64,000 nt of DNA, from positions 4,402,001 to 4,466,000 of the forward strand of contig OZ241901.1 of NCBI GenBank assembly GCA_965202895.1, written 5' to 3'. Position 1 is the first letter of the stretch, and every line of letters begins with the position of its first letter. This document shows, one piece after another, positions 7,999-15,577 of this stretch. Below the pieces are notes generated by a model that was given only the letters and a program-made list of their open reading frames with translations, was not told the origin of the DNA and did not search any database. The DNA comes from JAJDXW01 sp965202895. GTDB taxonomy: Bacteria > Pseudomonadota > Gammaproteobacteria > HK1. The position numbers and the translations under genes are program-made.

Positions 7999-9827
7999 TA
8001 CCCCGGCTCGACGAATCGGATGTTGAAGTTGGCCGGCGGGGGGGGGGCTTCCGGGTACAGGCGGCGCATGAGTCCCTCCCCGTAGGTGTGGGTGATGGTC
8101 GGGGTGAAGTCCCGCCATCCGCGTACCGGCGCTTCATTCTCCTCGCGGCGCAGGATGCGCACGCCGCCGAACTCCTTCTCCACGACGTAGCCGGGAACCG
8201 CGAGGTCCGGGCGGACGGTCACCAGGTGGCTGACCGAAGCCCGGAGGGTGTCCGGGTCGGCATGCAGCTCGTTGGCGAAGCCGGCTTGGCGGTCGTAGAA
8301 CGGTATCCCGCGGTGCAGGTAATAGTAGCCGGGCGTATCCAGATAGTCGTGATCGAGGTCCCATACCGCTCTCACCCCGGGCGCGGCGGCCAGCCAGCGG
8401 TAAGCGGCGAACGCCGGGTCCTGGCCGTGCAGGAACCTCACGGGGTGCCTCACGTCCGCGCTGAACCCCTCCGTGAGTGCATCGTCCCAGCGCGGCAACA
8501 GGTTCAGGGCACCGGCCAGGGACACCGCCGCGAACAGGGCGCCGACCGTCGCGTAAGTCCACGCCGGCCCGGGCGCGCGACCGGGCGCGCTCCCGGACGA
8601 GGCATCGGGCGGGCGGGCCGGCCGGCGGGCGCGGCCGGTCAGCGCGGCTCGCGTGGCGAGCCGAGCGACGAGGCCGGCGCCGATGAGCAGCCAGAGCGGA
8701 GCGACGACGAAGACGAATCGGTATTCCTTGTGCGCCTCGATGGTATGGGGCACGAGGATCAGGGAGAGGAGGAGAGCCAGGAACCCGTAGCGGCGGAGAT
8801 CGAGCAGGGCCGCCGCCGTACACAGCGCGCTCAGCCCTCCCCCGAGGAACAGGAGCCATACCAGATACTGGTATCTCGGCCAGATGCGCACGACCGCCTG
8901 CCGGTCGATCGCGAGGTTGAATTCCAGGTAGGTGCGGTAGGGGTGGAACCACCCGCCGTCCCACGTCACCGCGTCGAACGCGCCGACCGCGAGGAAGAAC
9001 ACGGTCGCCGCGGCGACCGCATGCAGCCTGGCGGCCTTCCCGGCGCGCACGAGGTAGAGGCCGAGCAGCGCGAGCGCGAGGGGCGCGTACTGTATCCGTA
9101 CCGCCGCCGTCAGCACCGCGAGGAAGGCGGCCAGCCACGCCGCCGCCGGCCCGTCGCCGCGCGGCGGGCGCACGCACCGCGCGAGCAGCGCCATCGATAG
9201 GGCGGCGCCGACGAACTCGGTCATCGGCTTGTGGGCGAACCCGGCCAGCTCGTACCAGAAGGCGCCGGCCAGCAGCGCGGCCCGCGCCGCGGCCTCGTCG
9301 AAATGCCGGCGCGCGAAGAAATACATTCCGGCCGGAATGAGCAGGGAGATCGCGCAGAACGCCAGCTCGACCCCGCCGACGTACCAGAAGGGCTGGCCGA
9401 GGCCCACGGCGTCGAACAGCGCCAGCACCCCGGCGATCAGGCCGGGGAGCAGCCACGAACGGGCGCCGTAGAAGAACTCCCAGTAGAGGACCCCGTTGCC
9501 GAAGGCCAGGCGGTGCCCCTGCTCCAAGTATTGCATGATCTCGTCGGGATGGATCACGAAATCGCCGGACAGGGCGATGGCCGCGCGCGCCGCGAAGGCC
9601 AGCCCCAGCACCGGCCAGAGCCATCTCCACACCGGCTCGGCAGGCGTTCGCAGGTGCAGCAGGGCGTCCGCCGCGGTGCGCAGGCGATCGAGCGCGCGTC
9701 CGGGCAATCCTCGAAGCGAAGGCCCTTCCCGCCCCTCCGCCGCCGAGGCGGGGACGGTGCGCCGCTCGCGGGAAACGCGCCTCTCCCGGCGCATCGACCT
9801 CGTCTTGCGTCTTCCCGATTGCCGCAT
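7998..9827 (-). CDS. GT22-like membrane mannosyltransferase paralogue c (first gene of the coupled operon)
   Basis: The product is 609 residues and almost identical to paralogue b through the catalytic loop (HPDEIMQYLEQGHRLAFGNG), the central helices and the C-terminal domain with TPGYYYLHRGIPFYD. I chose ATG at 9827 (MRQSGRRKTRS) because it mirrors the Arg-rich N-termini of a and b; the frame is open to 9890 and ATG at 9794 is also possible. Its stop overlaps the ATG of paralogue b. Upstream lies a REP-like palindrome cluster and then paralogue d, so the a-b-c plus family-A operon probably begins here. The GT22 assignment rests on the Asp-Glu loop and HKEYRFVF. No promoter could be pinned down. 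Confidence 0.77.
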   Translation of the reverse strand: MRQSGRRKTRSMRRERRVSRERRTVPASAAEGREGPSLRGLPGRALDRLRTAADALLHLRTPAEPVWRWLWPVLGLAFAARAAIALSGDFVIHPDEIMQYLEQGHRLAFGNGVLYWEFFYGARSWLLPGLIAGVLALFDAVGLGQPFWYVGGVELAFCAISLLIPAGMYFFARRHFDEAAARAALLAGAFWYELAGFAHKPMTEFVGAALSMALLARCVRPPRGDGPAAAWLAAFLAVLTAAVRIQYAPLALALLGLYLVRAGKAARLHAVAAATVFFLAVGAFDAVTWDGGWFHPYRTYLEFNLAIDRQAVVRIWPRYQYLVWLLFLGGGLSALCTAAALLDLRRYGFLALLLSLILVPHTIEAHKEYRFVFVVAPLWLLIGAGLVARLATRAALTGRARRPARPPDASSGSAPGRAPGPAWTYATVGALFAAVSLAGALNLLPRWDDALTEGFSADVRHPVRFLHGQDPAFAAYRWLAAAPGVRAVWDLDHDYLDTPGYYYLHRGIPFYDRQAGFANELHADPDTLRASVSHLVTVRPDLAVPGYVVEKEFGGVRILRREENEAPVRGWRDFTPTITHTYGEGLMRRLYPEAPPPPANFNIRFVEPG

Positions 9828-9883
9828 GAATCGAAAGGTCCGTTGATTACCCCGATCGAGCCGGGAGCAGGCTCCGGGAAAGT

Positions 9884-9981
9884 CCGTCATTCCCGCGGAA
9901 GCGGGAATCCAGGGACTTTCGGTGAATGCAGTGGGTTCCCGCCTTCTCCCCGCCTTCTCCCCGCTTTCGCGGGGATGACGG
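9884..9981. repeat. REP-like palindrome cluster (ATTCCCGC...GCGGGAAT)
   Basis: Two GC-rich palindromes face each other. ATTCCCGC-GGAA-GCGGGAAT lies at 9889-9908 and CCCCGC-TTTC-GCGGGG at 9959-9974. Their outer flanks are also inverted: CGTCATTCCCGCG at the left and CGCGGGGATGACG at the right. The same motif recurs at 17259-17376. Such paired palindromes between genes resemble dispersed REP/BIME elements. Here they separate two same-strand glycosyltransferase genes and could stabilise or terminate transcripts. Confidence 0.7.
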
Positions 9982-10043
9982 GGAATGACGGGGGATGACG
10001 AGCCAGGACGACCGTTCCGGCACGGGTCTTCCGGTCCCGGCCA

Positions 10044-11831
10044 TCACCCCGGCTCGACGAATCGGATACCGAAGTTGGGCGGCGGGGGAGGCGCTTCCGG
10101 GTACAGGCGGCGCATGAGCCCCTCCCCGTAGGTGTGGGTGATGGTCGGGGTGAAGTCCCGCCACCGGCGGATCGGCGGCCCCCCCTCCTCGCGGCGCAGG
10201 ATGCGGATGCCGCCGAACTCCTTCTCCACCGCGTAGCCGGAAACGGCATGATCCGGGTTCCCGGTCACGAGGTGGCTGACCGAGCCCCGGAGCGCCTCCA
10301 GGTCGGTGTGCAGGTGGTTGGCGGCGCCGGTCACCCGGTCGTAGAACGGGACCTCGCGGTGCAGGTAATAGTAGCCGGGAAGGTCGTGGTAGGGGCGGTC
10401 GACGTGCCATACCGCGGAGACCCCGGGCGCATCGGCAAGGTAGCGGTAGGCGGCGAACACCGGGTCCTGGCCGCGGACGTACCGGACGGGAGGGGCGATG
10501 CTCGCGGCGGGCTCCTCGTCATCGTGCGGCAACAGGTTCAGGAGGCCGGCGAGGGACACCGCCGCGAACAGGGCGCCGGCGGTCGCTTGGACCAGCACGT
10601 TCCCGGCCGCGCGATCGGGCGCGCTCCCGGACCGTGCATCGGAGGAAGGGAGGGACCGTCGGCCGGCGAGCGCGGCCAGCCGCGTCACGATGCCCGCGCC
10701 GGCCAGCAGCCAGAGCGGAGCGGCGACGAAGACGAAGCGGTACTCCTTGTGCGTCTCCAGGGAATGGACGAGCAGGACCAGGGCGGTAAGGATGAGCACG
10801 AGCCCGTACCGGCGCGGATCGAGCAGCGCCGCCGCCGCGCACAGCGCGCTCAGCCCCCCGCCGGCGTACGCGAGCCACACCAGGTACTGGTGCGGCGGCC
10901 ACGTCCAGCCGAGCGACCGGTCGATCGCGAGGTTGAATTCGAGGTTGGCGCGGTACGAGTGGAACCACCCGGCGTCCCAGGTGACCGCATCGAACGCGCC
11001 CACCGTGAAGAAGAACACCGCCGCTGCGGCTATCGCGTGCAGTCTGGCGGCCTTCCCGGCGCGCAGGAGCCACAGACCCAGCAGCGCGAGCGCGAGGGGC
11101 GCGTACTGTATCCGGATCGCCGCCGCCAGCACGGCCAGGAAGGCGGCCAGCCACGCCGCCGCCGGCCCGTCGCGGTGCGGCGGGCGCACGCAGAGCGCGA
11201 GCAGCGCCATCAACGGGGCGGTGGCGACGAGCTCGGTCATCGGCTTGTGGGCCAAGCCCACGAGCTCGTACCAGAAGGCCCCGGCCAGCAGGGCGGCCCG
11301 CGCCGCCGCTTCGTCGAAGTGCCGGCGCGCGAAGAAATACATCCCGGCGGGAACCAGCAACGAGATCCCGCAGAACACCAACTCGACCCCGCCGACGTAC
11401 CACCCCGGCTGGCCGAGGCCGACGGTGTCGAACAGCTTCAGCACCCCCGCGATCAGGGCCGGGACCAGCCACGAGCGCGCGCCGTAGAAGAACTCCCAGT
11501 AGAGGACCCCGTTGCCGAAGGCCAGGCGGTGCCCCTGCTCCAGGTACTGCATGATCTCGTCCGGGTGCAGGACGAAATCTCCGGACAGGGCGACGGCCGC
11601 GCGCACCGCGAAGGCCAGGGCGAGCACCGGCCACAGGAGCTTCCAGACCGGCTCGGCGGGCGCCCGCGGGTGCAGCAGGAGTCCCGGCGCGGCGTCCAGC
11701 GCCGAGCGCACCCGCGCCCACCCGCGCTCACGCGGCCTCGGGGACGTGGGCGAGGCACGCCCGCCCGCTCGAGGCCGCTCCCTCCGGCGCGCCTTCCTCG
11801 CCCTCCCTTCCCTGCCGGCCGCCCTACCCAC
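10044..11831 (-). CDS. GT22-like membrane mannosyltransferase paralogue d
   Basis: This 595-residue paralogue is set apart from a-c by a 200 bp repeat-containing spacer. It keeps the loop HPDEIMQYLEQGHRLAFGNG, the WEFFYGARS segment, HKEYRFVF and the soluble tail ending NFGIRFVEPG. It is clearly more divergent from b and c than they are from each other, so it is probably an older duplicate. The N-terminal tail (MGRAAGREGRARKARRR) is very basic and low complexity, and the exact start is uncertain because the whole region is Arg-rich. It is probably an inner-membrane mannosyltransferase using a lipid-phosphate sugar; specificity is unknown. Confidence 0.76.
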   Translation of the reverse strand: MGRAAGREGRARKARRRERPRAGGRASPTSPRPRERGWARVRSALDAAPGLLLHPRAPAEPVWKLLWPVLALAFAVRAAVALSGDFVLHPDEIMQYLEQGHRLAFGNGVLYWEFFYGARSWLVPALIAGVLKLFDTVGLGQPGWYVGGVELVFCGISLLVPAGMYFFARRHFDEAAARAALLAGAFWYELVGLAHKPMTELVATAPLMALLALCVRPPHRDGPAAAWLAAFLAVLAAAIRIQYAPLALALLGLWLLRAGKAARLHAIAAAAVFFFTVGAFDAVTWDAGWFHSYRANLEFNLAIDRSLGWTWPPHQYLVWLAYAGGGLSALCAAAALLDPRRYGLVLILTALVLLVHSLETHKEYRFVFVAAPLWLLAGAGIVTRLAALAGRRSLPSSDARSGSAPDRAAGNVLVQATAGALFAAVSLAGLLNLLPHDDEEPAASIAPPVRYVRGQDPVFAAYRYLADAPGVSAVWHVDRPYHDLPGYYYLHREVPFYDRVTGAANHLHTDLEALRGSVSHLVTGNPDHAVSGYAVEKEFGGIRILRREEGGPPIRRWRDFTPTITHTYGEGLMRRLYPEAPPPPPNFGIRFVEPG

Positions 11832-11921
11832 GCCGGCGCCGCGCGTTCAGCGGTCCATCGCCCTGTCCCGCTCCCTTCCGGGGCATCGCGTTCCCGGCCA
11901 CCGCTCCGGGGTCCTCCGCCG

Positions 11922-12070
11922 TCATTCCGGCGCGGACGGCTGGAGGATCGGCCTCGGGTCGCCCGCGCACCGCCGCATCACGTCGTCGAGCTCCACGCCG
12001 CGCGCTTCCCCGCCGGGTCCTGCCGGCTTCCGGTCGAAGGAGGCCGGCGCGTCCGGCCGCTCTTTACCAT
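11922..12070 (-). pseudogene. Decayed family-A glycosyltransferase, both ends kept and core deleted
   Basis: The reverse strand encodes RPDAPASFDRKPAGPGGEAR followed directly by VMRRCAGDPRPILQPSAPE. The first part matches residues near the N-terminus of the 2778-4391 protein (PDAPASFHWKLEEPGGEARR), and the second matches its extreme C-terminus (VMRDYVGRPGPILYPSPPE). About 450 codons between them are gone. The start-codon context (ACCATCGATCCTCC on the plus strand) matches the start region of the intact copy near 21184, but the frame between start and remnant is shifted. It is a dead copy from an internal deletion. It lies divergent to the next gene, in the same arrangement as the remnant at 14846-15367. 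Confidence 0.75.
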
Positions 12071-12098
12071 CGATCCTCCACGCCTCCCCGGGGAGCTG

Positions 12099-12364
12099 CC
12101 CCGATCCGCGGCCGCATGGTAGCCGAGAAGCCCGGCGCCGGAAATCCGGAGCCTCGACCAGGCTCCTCGTCCCTGCCCCCGACCTCACCGACACCCCCTC
12201 CCCCGCTCGGGGTCATCTCCATATCGGGAGAGACCGGCCGGGAAGGCGAGGCCGCGCGGCGGCCATCGGAGCTTCGATTGATGCGACAATCAGGCATATT
12301 CCCAGGCAGGAACGAACTCCGGCAGCTTCCGGATTTCGAGACGGTTTCCGGAAACGGACCGACG
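12099..12364 (+). repeat. Duplicated upstream segment of family-C gene 1
   Basis: This leader shares long stretches with 15390-15577 in front of the second family-C gene: CCCGATCCGCGGCCGCA, GGCGAGGCCGCGCGGCGGCC, GAGCTTCGAT and CGGATTTCGAGACG occur in the same order. The whole unit (start of the minus gene, leader, plus gene) was therefore duplicated. No coding sequence is supported in it. The regulatory signals for both family-C genes should lie here, but I could not assign promoter hexamers. Confidence 0.65.
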
Positions 12365-14068
12365 ATGATCAGACGCCATCGGAACGAGAGGCGGGGCCGG
12401 CCGCGTCCGTCACCGGCCGCATCCCCGCGGGAAGACGACGCCCCGCCCGCCGCCTCTTCCCCGATCCCGTCCATCGGCGGCCGCGCCTGGTTCGCCCCCG
12501 CGCTGACCGCGGCCTATGCCCTGCTGCTCGCCTTCACCCTGTTCCACCACGAGCTGTGGCGCGACGAGCTCCAGCACTGGATGCTCGTGCGCGACAGCAC
12601 GGGGCCGTTGGATCTGTTCCGCAACATGAAGTACGAGACGATCCCGAAGCTGTGGCATCTGTCGTTGCTGCCGGTGACGTGGCTGACCTCCTCTCCGGCC
12701 GGAATGCAGACCCTCCATTGGGCGATCGCCTCCGCCGCCGTCTTCGTCGTCGCAAGGTACGCGCCGTTCGGCCCGCTGCAGAAGATCCTGTTCGCCTTCG
12801 GCTACTTCCCGCTCTACGAGTACGGGGTGATGTCCCGCAACTACGCGCTCGGCCTGCTGCTCATGGTCGTGGCGTGCGCGCTTCTGCGCCGGCGTTACCA
12901 AAGGCCGCTGCGGCTGGCGCTGGCGCTGGCCCTCATGAGCAACACCAGCGCCCACGCCTGTATCCTCGCCATCGGGGTGCTCTTCGGCCTGATCCTCGAT
13001 TACCGCCTCAACCGCCGCGTCCTGGCGGAAGACGATACGGTGGACGTGCGGAAGCTCTGCGCCGGCTTCGCCGTCGTGGCGGCCGGGATCCTGCTCGCGG
13101 TGCTGCAAATGATTCCACCGGCCGACGTGACCCTGGCCTCGATGAGCGCGACCTGGCGTTACTCGTGGTACCTGGAGTGGAACCCGACCTGGCTGAGGGA
13201 GTGCCTGAAGACGATCCCGTTCGTCGTCTTCTTCCCCATCGACCCGAGGTTCGTGCCGGTGGTGGGGCTGGCTCCGGATCAGCCGCAGGCCGTCTATGGG
13301 GTGTGGACGGCGGTGGTGCTGGTGGCGGCCGTCGTTGCCTTCTGCTGGCGCAGGACGGTCGCGCTGCTCCTGTTTCTCTGCCTCGTGACGGGCTTCCTCG
13401 TCTTCTTCTACACGATCCATTACGGCTCCTTCCGGCACCTCGGCTTTCTCCTGATCTCCCTTCTGGTGCTGGTCTGGGGCGGAAGGTATCTGGCCGGCCC
13501 TGCCGTCGGCGCCGGCCCGGAAGCCCGCCCCCCCCCGGTCCACGCGGGGCGCATCGGCAGCCTCCTGCTGACGGGCCTCCTGGCGATGCACGCCGTCGGC
13601 GGGTTGAGGGCGGTGGCCATGGAGGTCCAACGCCCCTTCTCCCAGGCCGAACGCACCGCCGACTGGATCCGGGCGAACGGCCTGGAATCCTTGCCGATGA
13701 TCGGCTACCCGGACTGGTCCGCCAGCGCCGTGGTCGGGCACCTGTCGCCGGAGAAGCGGATCCACTACGTCCAGGGAAACCGGGAGGGCTCCTTCGTGAT
13801 CTCCGACGGGGCGCGGATCGGCGCCGGACCGAAAGGCCGCATCGAGGACCGGACCCTGTTCTCCCAGATGCAGGCCCTGGCCGCCCGCAACGACGGCAAG
13901 GTCCTGATGGTGCTCGCGACCGAGCTGCTGATTCCACCCGAAGAACGGCGCCTCCGGCCGCTCGCATCCTTCACGGGGGCCATCGCTCCGGATGAGAATT
14001 TCCACCTGTATCTCTACGAATCGTCCCCGGATGGGGATCGGACCCGACCCGGCTCCGGCACGCGGTGA
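12365..14068 (+). CDS. Multi-spanning membrane glycosyltransferase-like protein (GT-C), family C copy 1
   Basis: This 567-residue protein has a basic N-terminus, a first membrane helix, and then the loop FHHELWRDELQHWMLVRDS, which resembles the WxDExQAW catalytic-loop pattern of PMT-like GT-C families. About ten further hydrophobic segments follow, then a soluble C-terminal portion with QAERTADWIRANGLESLP and DENFHLYLYES. I chose ATG at 12365 because it matches the start of the near-identical copy at 15578 in position and context; the frame is open upstream through the duplicated leader. Its stop overlaps the GTG start of the GT2 gene (GTGA), so the two are translationally coupled, consistent with a lipid-sugar synthase feeding a membrane transferase. 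Substrate is unknown. Confidence 0.73.
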   Translation: MIRRHRNERRGRPRPSPAASPREDDAPPAASSPIPSIGGRAWFAPALTAAYALLLAFTLFHHELWRDELQHWMLVRDSTGPLDLFRNMKYETIPKLWHLSLLPVTWLTSSPAGMQTLHWAIASAAVFVVARYAPFGPLQKILFAFGYFPLYEYGVMSRNYALGLLLMVVACALLRRRYQRPLRLALALALMSNTSAHACILAIGVLFGLILDYRLNRRVLAEDDTVDVRKLCAGFAVVAAGILLAVLQMIPPADVTLASMSATWRYSWYLEWNPTWLRECLKTIPFVVFFPIDPRFVPVVGLAPDQPQAVYGVWTAVVLVAAVVAFCWRRTVALLLFLCLVTGFLVFFYTIHYGSFRHLGFLLISLLVLVWGGRYLAGPAVGAGPEARPPPVHAGRIGSLLLTGLLAMHAVGGLRAVAMEVQRPFSQAERTADWIRANGLESLPMIGYPDWSASAVVGHLSPEKRIHYVQGNREGSFVISDGARIGAGPKGRIEDRTLFSQMQALAARNDGKVLMVLATELLIPPEERRLRPLASFTGAIAPDENFHLYLYESSPDGDRTRPGSGTR

Positions 14069-14814
14069 CCCACGGCGCCCGGCGGCGCCCGACGTTCGAG
14101 CGGAGGTTTCATTTGGCTCCGGACGCCCTCACCATCGCGGTGCTCTGCCGCAACGAAGCGGAAACGCTCCGCACGGTCCTCGAGGACGCGCGCCGCGCCG
14201 CGCCCGGCGCCCGGCTCCTGGTCGTCGACAACGCCTCGACCGACGGCTCGGGCGACTGCGCCCGAGAGGCGGGGGCGAAGGTCGTCTTCGTTCCCGAACC
14301 CGGCTTCGGCCACGCTTGGCGCGCCTTGCTCGCTTCGGTGGAGACGCCCTGGTGCGCCGTCACCGACGGCGACGGCGAATGGCCTCTCGAGCCCGTCCTC
14401 CCCCGGCTCATCGACGAGCTCGAGCGTTCGGGCGCCGACTTCCTGCTGGGCCGGCGCATCTCGAGCACCCGCCCCTGGTACGTCGCGAGGCTCGGTATTC
14501 CCGCACTCACCCTGCTCGCGCAATGGGTGCGGGGGGTCCCGCTCTCGGACCTGCACGCCGGGGTGCGCCTGTTTCGCACCGCGTCGCTCCGCGACCTGCC
14601 GATCCGCTCCCACGGCATGGGGGCGCAGACCGAGCTCGTTCTTCGGATGAACAAGGCGGGCCTCCGCTTCGCCGAGGGTCCGGTCGTCATGGCTCCCGCC
14701 ATACGGGGGCGCAAGTCCCATCTTCGTCCGATTCGCGACGGCCTCGCCTGCGCCGCCCTGACCCTGGGCGGCCTCGAAGTCCTCGATCTCCTTGCCGGGC
14801 GGCGCCGCTCGTAA
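14065..14814 (+). CDS. Family 2 glycosyltransferase (dolichyl/polyprenyl-phosphate sugar synthase-like)
   Basis: The 249-residue product has the GT-A GT2 fold. LTIAVLCRNEAETLRTVLED opens the nucleotide-binding half, LLVVDNASTDGSGDCAREAG follows, and the DXD-type metal site appears as VTDGDGEWPLEPVL. A later acidic region, SDLHAGVRLFR, and the late segment GMGAQTELVLRMNKAG match the acceptor-side motifs of polyprenyl-phosphate sugar synthases such as DPM1/GtrB relatives. No C-terminal membrane pair is evident. It starts at GTG 14065, overlapping the upstream GT-C stop (GTGA). It plausibly makes the lipid-phosphate sugar donor used by the GT-C enzymes of this island, at the cytoplasmic face of the inner membrane. 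The sugar is not predictable from sequence alone. Confidence 0.82.
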   Translation: MTHGARRRPTFERRFHLAPDALTIAVLCRNEAETLRTVLEDARRAAPGARLLVVDNASTDGSGDCAREAGAKVVFVPEPGFGHAWRALLASVETPWCAVTDGDGEWPLEPVLPRLIDELERSGADFLLGRRISSTRPWYVARLGIPALTLLAQWVRGVPLSDLHAGVRLFRTASLRDLPIRSHGMGAQTELVLRMNKAGLRFAEGPVVMAPAIRGRKSHLRPIRDGLACAALTLGGLEVLDLLAGRRRS

Positions 14815-14845
14815 CCCCCCGGCGCGGCGACGGACCGCTCCGCCG

Positions 14846-15367
14846 CCATTCCGGCGCGGACAGGCGGAGAGCCGCCCCCGGCCTGCCGGCGCGCTCCCGG
14901 ATGGCCGCGTGCTTCAGCGCTCCTTGCGGCCCGAAGTGGCGGCGGGCCGGGCGACCCGCGGGCGCGTCCATCGCCACGGGCCGGCCCGGTCGGGAGCGTC
15001 CGTGCTCTTCGGCTCGGCAACCGCGCGTCCGGTACGCCTCCGGGGCCCAGGTCTCTTCCGAGCCCCGGGCGCTGTTCGCAAGCTCTTGAATAGAGGGTGG
15101 AGATCGGGGGTCGAGATATTCTTTACCCCGCGGAAACGGCGTTCTTCCACGGTCTCGGGGCAGCTCGTGGGTCTGGTTGGCGGATTTCACCCCACCGCGG
15201 CGGAATCGCCCGCCGCAGCAACGAAAGATTTTGTAAATCAAATGGATAAGACGGTCACGAGCGTGTCGCCACTGGACATGCACGGGGTACGACGGATCCA
15301 TCCTGCCCATATGTTTCAAATACTCACGAACAGCGCACATGCCTCTCTTCCGGGCGCTCCTCGCCAT
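14846..15367 (-). pseudogene. Decayed family-A glycosyltransferase interrupted by a MITE
   Basis: Reading leftwards, MARSARKR at 15367 matches the MAKGARSR start of the intact 19583-21184 gene. After the MITE (15061-15343) the sequence EAYRTRGCRAEEHG matches the next residues (RAYRTRGRRAG). It then jumps to GALKHAAIRERAGRPG, the C-terminal end of family A. The stop position carries TGG instead of TGA. The core of roughly 450 codons is missing, so this is the second internally deleted copy in the island. The 9 bp TCTCTTCCG flanks the MITE on both sides, showing insertion into this gene around codon 8. Confidence 0.75.
15061..15343. mobile_element. MITE family 1, long copy A (283 bp) with exact 9 bp target duplication
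   Basis: The ends are inverted: the left end contains GCGCTGTTCGCAAGCTCTTGAA and the right end, read in reverse, GCGCTGTTCGTGAGTATTTGAA. The target duplication TCTCTTCCG is exact at 15052-15060 and 15344-15352. The interior is markedly more A/T-rich than the surroundings. The element has no room for a transposase. A frame starting MCAVREYLKHMG stays open across it on the minus strand and is conserved in long copy C, but coding is unproven. Confidence 0.85.
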
Positions 15368-15389
15368 CGATCACCCGCGTCTCCCCCCG

Positions 15390-15577
15390 GGAACCGGCCC
15401 GATCCGCGGCCGCACAGCGGTCGGGAAGCCCGGGGCCGGAAATCCGGGCCGGGACGGCGAGGCCGCGCGGCGGCCGTCCGAGCTTCGATCCATGCAACAA
15501 TCGGGTGGATCGCCGGGCAGGAACGAGTACCGGGCGCTCCCGGATTTCGAGACGATTCTCCGGAGAGAAGATCGACG
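15390..15577 (+). repeat. Duplicated upstream segment of family-C gene 2
   Basis: This is the partner of the segment at 12099-12364, with the same ordered blocks (CCCGATCCGCGGCCGCA, GGCGAGGCCGCGCGGCGGCC, CGGATTTCGAGACG) ending just before the ATG at 15578. It shows that the divergent unit [family A minus / family C plus] was copied. No gene is supported inside it. Confidence 0.65.

Noticed and set aside
15061..15343. Full insertion sequence with transposase
   Set aside because: Element is only 283 bp; no transposase-like motif is encoded in it or nearby.
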